The notes under the pieces: model-generated
Told to the model about the DNA's origin: nothing
Seen by the model: only the letters and a program-made list of their open reading frames with translations
The model's database searches: none
Part shown: one piece after another, positions 56,976-64,000 of the stretch
Numbering within the stretch: the stretch's first letter is position 1
How the letters are laid out: each line of letters starts with the position of its first letter
Assembly (NCBI GenBank): GCA_030770535.1
Contig: JASVEC010000001.1
Coordinates: 2,046,001-2,110,000 of the forward strand
Direction: 5' to 3'
DNA length: 64,000 nucleotides
Source of the DNA: Batkoa obscura
Taxonomy: Eukaryota; Entomophthoromycota; Entomophthoromycetes; Entomophthorales; Batkoaceae
Translations under genes and position numbers: made by a program

Positions 56976-58599
56976 CGCCTTTAATAAAATAAATAAAATG
57001 GAACTTTTTAGTATAGAAAGTAAGGCTCTGTTTTAATATATACTTCAGAAACTTCAATAATTTAATCAATAACTTATCAAATAAATTATTCTTAATATTA
57101 CATTAATTTATTCTTATTTGCTAAATTTATTCCTATGCCTTTGGCCTGTGTGGTTAAAATTTACCCAAAATAGTTAAAAAGACTTTGATTGAATGTTTGG
57201 ACTGCTTCTGAAATTTAAGTATATGATTGGTTTAAGGCGATATAGGCCAAAGTTCAGATAGTAATTCGCTAGAATTAATCGTTGAAAGTGATTTAATTTG
57301 ATTAAACCAGATAGCTTAAGCATACACTAATAATCAAAAGATTTATTTAGAAAAATATTTATGAGATAAAAAAATAAATGATAGCTATATTAAATCATAA
57401 TTGTTATGCCGCCAAATTGATTCAAAATTCATGTTATTCACCTATTAACTCCTCTTAATGATATTTTCTTGTATGTTAGTACAAAAGCTAATTAATAATC
57501 TAGACTTATGGTTAATTCTTTAATCACTAATAAGTCAGTTATAAAAGCTGAGTAAATTTATAAATGAAGCTTTATAAAACGCCAAATAAGTTTATTTCCA
57601 TACTGATAATACTATTTCAATATCTCAATTTATTTTAAAACTTTATGGTTGCAGATTATAAACAAGAAATCCAACTAAGCATGGTAAACGATTTATTCTA
57701 AACTCTACAAATAAGTTAAGTGAAAACAGATTTGTAACAATAACAAAAGTATTTTAGAGCTTTAGAAAAGATAGAATCACTTTACTATTGAAAATACTGT
57801 AAAGGTTGATTTTTTTCCTTAATTAGATTATCACTTTGAAATTTAGTTTTTTATTCTTAAGCGTACTACAATCTCAGATATTATTGGTTCAAAGGCGAAA
57901 AGATTGCTTTTTTGTAACCAACTCTACTTGATTTTAAAACTTGCATTTTTAGAACAAATAGCGCTAAAAATTCAAATAAAAACTAGGCGCTAAGCTCTTA
58001 GCTCCTTAAACTAATAAAGAGATTATTGTTAATACAATAGGACGTTATAATATTTGATTTTAAGTCCGTCCTTATAAAATAATTTATGTTTAAGTTGAAA
58101 TCTCTATCTAAAATGCTATAATGTAAATCTTATACTTACTCTATGAAAAGGAAGATTTTGTACTTAATTGCCCAATAATCTTTTACTTTAGATATTTTTA
58201 AATAAAAACCATATTATAAATCTTTACCAATTTAAAATGAGAAGATAAAAGATAATCAGAAGAGTAATAATGAGTAATCTTCAATTTCACAAATTATAAT
58301 TATAATACCGGTAGTAATATTGTTGTAATATTATTTTATTGTTGATTTATGTAAAGCTATATTTATTATAAAAACACTTTATTTTAATTCATAAACATAA
58401 AAGTATGTTAATAATAATGAAGCTTTTACATCAGTTGATACATCATTTATGTAATGAAAGCGCTAATAAATTTGGGCAAAAGATTAACATTTTAGGTATT
58501 CTCAAATATTGTAGCAATTAGGCTTTAAATAAGGCCTTAATTTCATTTAGTTAACAATAAAATAGCATAAAGTACAAATTTATTATAACAATTTAAACA
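56976..58599. other. 1.6-kb intergenic region
   Basis: AT-rich sequence between two minus-strand genes. Short frames (for example near 58407) are not convincing. I see no repeat. Confidence 0.5.
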
Positions 58600-60862
58600 T
58601 TACCACCATCCTAAAAGCTTCCACCATGCCATTCCAATAGTAAAGTATATGCTAAAATAAAATAAGGCCATAAAGAACCCAACAGTAAACCACTGTTTGC
58701 GCTCTACGTAACCTTGACCAAAATAAATCGCTAATGAACCTAAGTAAAATTAGTATCGTGTTTTTGAACATCTATTTATTTACCAGTCGAATAAGTAGTC
58801 TAATAATAATGAATTAAGATAGAGATTAAAATCGATAAAAGTAGTATTACCATACAACAGCATAAGGAGCTAAAATATGCCAGCAATGAAACTAATAAAA
58901 ATGGAGGACAGTCTAACCTTACACCTGCTTCAAGGAAAGCAGCCACTAACGCTACAATATGCCCAGTGGCTGAAGAAAACATATACATTGAAAGAAAATA
59001 GATCAAAGCAAGTATAATACTTGATTGGACTGGAGAAAAGTTTTCTGAAATTAATGACTTTGCTACTTTATCTCCTAACCAATCTGAGATATTTAACTCA
59101 CTTAGCTGTTCAGCCAAAACAATAAATCCAGACAACCAAAATAAAGTATCCCACTAATGTAACACATAAATATTTAACATAAGTTATAAGAATATTAATA
59201 CCGCTTTAGTATTCTTAGAGATATCCTCCCAAGATAAAATATCAACTAGGATCATAATTACCATTGCTAAAAACCCAATTAAAGCATTATTAAGTCCGGT
59301 ATGTGATTCAGTAGACCATAAAGTGAGGCATACCATTAATACAATAATTAATTTCTAAAAATTAGATTATCTAAAGTACGAATATATTGAAATTACCCAT
59401 TCTTTAAATGTTACAGGCCCTAAAGTATCAAGTTTTGATTTTATATCGTTTTGAATTATCTCTCCGTTATATCCTTTTGGCTTAACTATCCAAAATAAAA
59501 AGAAAGGCATTACTAAAAGTGTAAAAAAGCCTGGGACAAAACTCCCTGTAAGCCATTGCATAAACCCAAATTCTATCTTGAATACTTGATAAGCTTTCGC
59601 ACTTATCAATGGGTTTGGTGCTAATCCTGTCAAAAATAAAGAAGACGAGATCAAATTGGCTTGACTAGCAACTAAAATTAAGTAACGATTGATGCTATTG
59701 TCATGAGATATTAAATTATTGGGACTCTCTTCAATTACTTGAATAACTGATGTTACTATAGGTGCTATAACTCCACCACCCCTTGCACTGTTAGATGGTA
59801 TAAATGGTGCAAGTATAAATTCTATTTAAAAAATATAAAATACTTAAATTAAATCAAATGAATTACCAATTGAATTTTACCTGCAAAACAAAAACTTAGT
59901 CCAAGGCCAGTGGTGCTACTTCCCATCATAGCAACTAAGTGCATGGCAATACGCTTACCTAAGCCACTAACTTCCACAGCTAAACAAAGAATTCAATATG
60001 GTAAAATATGAGACTGAGTTATTACCTTTTCCAATGTGGAAAGCACAAAAAACTAACCACACTACATCATTTGTAAAACTAAACAATCATTATTTGTTAT
60101 TAAGAAAATTGAGAATTTTGTACCCTGATACTATTACATGGAAGCTACTCTGAAAAAAATTAAGTCATTACATCTTAATTTAAAATTCTTTACTTTGTAT
60201 GCGTTACATGAGTCAATAATTCCGCATAAATTACACTCTAAAGAAGCTCCATCACTACCTTTACACATAAGATTTTTAGTCAAAGCCAATACTGATAAAG
60301 CTATAGCTATTAATGCCGAGACTTCATAAGAAGAAATTAATAAAGCTAGAATAAAACTATAAAAATTAATTTTTACGCTAAACAATGGTCTAAATATAAA
60401 TACCCTGCAAACACAGCTAGTACATGTATACTAGTATGGGTTAAATCTGAGCCAGGAGGTATACCCCATATAATCGCTGCAATTATAACTGAAGGCATTA
60501 GTGACAATAATGGATGGTTAAAAATATCAATATCAAGTCCACTAAATAGATTGTGCCACGCATCTAAATTTCTTTAGTTAATTTATGATGGCAACACAAG
60601 ACTACTCTTTTATCAATAGTAATTGCTAATACCTCCTATTTTATCCTTCTTTAGTGAAGATTGATAACTTGCAATTGAAGTTCGCCTTGCGATAATGCTA
60701 GTATTTAGTTCATTATTTATGTATAATAATGGAGTAACCTCGCCTATCAAGGTATTTAAAAATATTCCCAATGTTGTAACTTTAACTATTACTCATACTA
60801 TGTCTTTTCTGTATAGTTTGTTCAGTATCGTCAAATCCCATTTTTGGCTGTCCTTGATTCAT
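58600..60862 (-). CDS. DASS/SLC13-type di/tricarboxylate or sulfate symporter
   Basis: Twelve exons (60862-60799, 60743-60633, 60563-60404, 60356-60194, 60149-60124, 60078-60026, 59979-59881, 59821-59397, 59354-59202, 59153-58851, 58799-58784, 58739-58600) encode 570 aa. After a ~75-residue hydrophilic N-terminus come about a dozen membrane segments. Family marks are PPGSDLTHTSIHVLAVFAG, SGFTNDVVWLVFCAFHIGKA, the substrate/sodium motif SNSARGGGVIAPIV (235 on) and SLFLTGLAPNPLISAKAY. The C-terminus is IYFGQGYVERKQWF...WWKLLGWW, as in the bacterial/plastid dicarboxylate (DiT1) branch. A loop after the third segment holds four cysteines (143, 153, 156, 162). Exon 11 is only 16 nt and exon 5 only 26 nt; both are needed for frame and for conserved residues. 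Substrate not determined. Confidence 0.88.
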
Positions 60863-61707
60863 TTAAAATATTAATGAAAGAGAGAAACGATATATAGTAT
60901 TACACTGGTCACGTGTATTTATATTATATTGGCTCCTATTCCACCCTTAAGATTATATTAGCATGACTAAATATTTATTTTTCATCAATACAATTTATTT
61001 TTAGCTTATTATCACAGTCACAAAATGACTCATTAAATTGAGTGACTACTCTATTTAGTAAAATAAATGAATAAAATGGTCTTAAATCCATTTCATTAAT
61101 ATTCGTTTTTGATTTAAAGGTTTTATGACAGATATTTTAAAAATAAATCATAGCTTCAACTATAATTACAAGTGATAATGATTGAATTTTTTACCCTTTA
61201 CTGCTTTTAAATACTAGATTATATTCCAATTTTGATATTTCTAATAATTTATATAAATAAATATCCTTAATAGCTCAATATAAAATAGTATTGAATTCAA
61301 TTAAATACCATTTTATGAAAGGGGATTAAATAGTAGGATTATTTCATAGAACTTGAACATATAAGGTTTAAAAAGGGAACCAGAGTCAAATAAAATTAAC
61401 AATTTCGATAGACAATAAAAATGATTTGCTTAAATATAGGCAAACTCTCTATAGCCAATCAAATTACGTAATTGAGGCGAAAAGCAAAACTAATTTCCAA
61501 GATTTTCTAAGCCTACTTTTTAATTCCTTAATTTAACATTAAAACTTTGTCTTTCTTTTATTTTAGCAAGAAAATTTAGGGCATCCATCCAGTTTATACC
61601 GCTTAAGATATTTTTTTCAACAAATTTATATCTTTTTAAAATAAAGCTCTTTATTTGATTTATTCTTTGACTCTAAATAACTACAAATCTTTATTTTTTT
61701 GGTGAAT
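60863..61707. other. divergent promoter region
   Basis: 845 bp between the start codons of the DASS transporter and the BET protein. I see no gene or repeat. Confidence 0.5.
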
Positions 61708-63893
61708 ATGAATCACGAAGTATCGGATTATGAGATTCCCAATGTTGATAAAAGCGATAAGTAATTCATTATTTTGCTATATCTACTTTTTCTTAATTAA
61801 AAATCACATTTTAGTATGGAAATTGTCGATAATGATAACCAAGTAGATTCTGACTTGAAAAAACCTTTAAATTCACTGCCAATTACACAAAGTATGCATT
61901 ATTTTTTTGAAAAAAATCGCCTAAATAAACATTTTAGATGGAAATTTCTCATCACCTGAATCGCAAAAATTAATAAGCGGCGATGATAAAGAAAATAATT
62001 CATACGGTAATGAGAACAATTCTAATGCAGAAAGAGAAATCCAAGAACATACTGATTCAAGAAATCTTCCTGAACAAAGCGCTTCTAAAAATAGAAGTAG
62101 ACCTAAGGTATTTAACTGTTTTTTCAAAAAAAAAATAGGCTTTAATATTTTAACAGCCTTCTCGAACTACCCCTATTTTACAACCATTAAGGAGGCCAAC
62201 AATGTCAAGAGATGATTTAAAACAATGTAGTAGTATTATTAAAGCGATGCGCAGGCACCCTGACGCAGGCCCTTTTCTTGAGCCAGTTGACTATAAAAAG
62301 CTTAAGCTACTTGATTATCCAACAATTATTAAAAGGCCAATGGATATAGATACAATTGATAAAAAACTCATCGTTTGTGATTATAATAGTGTTGATGAGT
62401 TTTTTTCTGATATAAAGCAGATCTTTGATAATTGTTATTTATATAATGGAAAGGATGCACCTGTATCTGTTATGGCTAGCAAGCTTGAAGCTTATTTTAA
62501 CAAATATAAACGTGATTTTTCCCATGCTGTAAGTTTTAAATTTCACTTTGGAATATTTTAACTTATAAACTAGACCGAAATATTGGAACAAACTACAAAC
62601 CCAGTTACCCATCAGATATCAAGAACTAAACCTAAACCCAAACCTAAACAAGTAATTATTATTTTCTTAAAAAAGAAAAAACATTTAAAAGGTAAATAGC
62701 CCTTAAGGAAAGGTTCTCACATAAATGGTAATGGTTCGCATAAAGAAAATACGCGAATTTCAAAATCAAGAATGCCAGCAGAACATTACGAATTTTGTCA
62801 GAATTTGATAAAAGAAATGTTCCATAAAAAACACAATGCCTATTCATTCCCTTTCCTTCAGCCAGTAGATTGGGAAGAAATGAATATACCGGATTACCCA
62901 ATCATTGTAAAATATCCTATGGATTTTTCTACTGCAAAGACTAAACTTGATACTGGAAAATATAACACGGTTGATGAGTTTGGAGCAGATATTCGTTTGA
63001 TATTTACAAATTGTTATAAATATAATCCTCCATCAGGCCAAGTATATTTAATGGGGAAAAGATTAGAACAGGTTTTTGAGAAAAAATGGGAAGCTAGACG
63101 TGGTTTGTCTGCCTCTATAAATGATGGACTTAGTACTGATGAAACAACATCAGAAGATGACATTGTACCAATCAAAACTGACAGTAATTTACTTTCAATC
63201 TATTTTTATTGTATTGAAAATTCCTAGGATCACAAAGGCAAACCAAGGAAAGTACACGACCAAGTAAACCTGTTAAAAAGGATCCTAGACCTGTTAAAAG
63301 AAAGCATATAAATGAACCTGCAACGAATAAAATTAAGAATATAGTAAAAAGTGGGAAATCTAAAGAAAGTGGTACGAAAAGTAATTATGAAGAATACCCA
63401 CCTGTTACTATGGAACAAATGACTGAATTGAGTGCTGTTATAAACCAATTAGAAGGCGATCAATTAACTACAGTTGTAGATATTATTAGTCAATCAATGC
63501 CAGAAATTATTGGGGTATTTTATTTTTTTATTGAACTTCCAAATTTTAAATGTTTTAGGCAAACAAAGCTATCGAACTTGATGTTAATTCATTGGACAAT
63601 ACTACTTTAGCAAGATTATACGATGAAGTAGTTGAAAACCCAAAAAGGAAACAGGCTAAAATAGCTCATAATGTTGATAGCAGACAGAGTTCAACTCATG
63701 TACCAGCATCTTATAAAAAAACAGGTAAATTAATGACTTTGTATAAAGTAAAGTTGAGAAGTAACTTTATCTTAACAATTTGAAATTAGGTAAAGAAACG
63801 TCCCATAAAAGAGATTTAAGTTCAACAGATGAATCATCTGGTTCAGATTCAGACTCAAGCTCTGGATCAAGCACTTCAGGTAGTAGCGATTGA
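61708..63893 (+). CDS. BDF1: BET double-bromodomain protein (Bdf1-like)
   Basis: Nine exons (61708-61760, 61815-61891, 61938-62107, 62157-62528, 62574-62651, 62700-63183, 63228-63514, 63559-63724, 63790-63893) encode 596 aa. Bromodomain 1 is ~residues 116-224 (PFLEPVDYKKLKLLDYP, acetyl-lysine Asn197 in NCYLYNG). Bromodomain 2 is ~275-385 (PFLQPVDWEEMNIPDYP, Asn359 in NCYKYNP). The NET domain is ~455-535 (MTELSAVINQLEGDQLTTVV) and a Ser/Asp/Glu-rich tail ends the protein (SSGSDSDSSSGSSTSG). BET proteins bind acetylated histone H4 and recruit TFIID and chromatin factors in the nucleus. Exon 6 starts after AAATAG at 62699; the two neighbouring AGs break the frame. The first three exons encode an acidic, disordered N-terminus. 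Confidence 0.93.
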
Positions 63894-64000
63894 TTTTTTT
63901 TACTTATTATAAGGAACTAAGTAGTTTAATACTTTACTTTAATTACTATGGGTGCTTAATATATTAAGTTTATACCCTAAGCAAATGATTTATTTTAATA
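63894..64000. other. 3' flank of the BET gene
   Basis: AT-rich flank, no feature. It contains the likely 3' end of the transcript. Confidence 0.4.

Noticed and set aside
60780-60800. Apparent stop/frame shift near the DASS N-terminus
   Set aside because: Explained by a 55-nt intron (GTATGA...TGATAG, 60798-60744) that restores frame exactly, so the gene is intact.
1-64000. Retroelements, other virus-like elements, CRISPR arrays, tRNA or rRNA genes
   Set aside because: I looked for reverse transcriptase or integrase motifs, long direct terminal repeats, spaced direct repeats and tRNA-like folds and saw none I could support by eye.

Overview
This is an AT-rich nuclear window from a fungus. The fungal signs are a Zn(2)-C6 transcription factor, a HUL4-type HECT ligase, a Bdf-type BET protein, a hexokinase, and 76 short introns that I could place by splicing in frame. 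Most introns are 44-60 nt, with GTAAG-like donors and TAG/AAG acceptors. A GT41 O-GlcNAc transferase and an NRDE-2 protein argue against a Saccharomyces-like yeast. An early-diverging lineage (Entomophthoromycotina/Zoopagomycota or Mucoromycota-like) fits best, but this is inference. No ribosomal RNA, tRNA, CRISPR array or retroelement was recognised.

Left part (1-34 kb). Genes are separated by long gene-poor stretches holding small repeats. The main repeat is a 95-125 bp MITE with 14 copies, all within this part. There are also a ~0.5 kb long-TIR element (two copies in opposite orientation, 30 kb apart), a 250 bp long-TIR element and smaller inverted repeats. Two clusters (1.4-5.6 kb and 30.4-32.8 kb) carry tiny secreted proline-rich proteins and decayed relatives. 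Housekeeping genes here are a putative GPI-anchored wall protein, an FHA protein, an ankyrin protein, Trm7 2'-O-methyltransferase, an FHA-only protein, the SUMO-activating subunit Uba2, the Zn2Cys6 regulator and an A-T-R carboxylic acid reductase.

Middle block (34.3-51 kb). This block is gene-dense, MITE-free and even richer in A+T, with asparagine runs and microsatellites. It holds an RCK/MAK-type kinase, a HUL4-like HECT ligase (20 exons), a FAM210/DUF1279 mitochondrial protein, a hexokinase, NRDE-2 and a broken LRR-like gene.

Right part (51-64 kb). This holds O-GlcNAc transferase, a 12-exon DASS/SLC13-type anion transporter with a 16-nt microexon, and a BET double-bromodomain protein.

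The genes do not form one pathway or cluster. The most unusual material is the secreted proline-rich peptide family with its intermixed MITEs, plus some structural oddities: the nested MITE with a recoverable empty site, microexons, and an FHA-only protein. All gene models were built by hand; exon sums were checked to be multiples of three.
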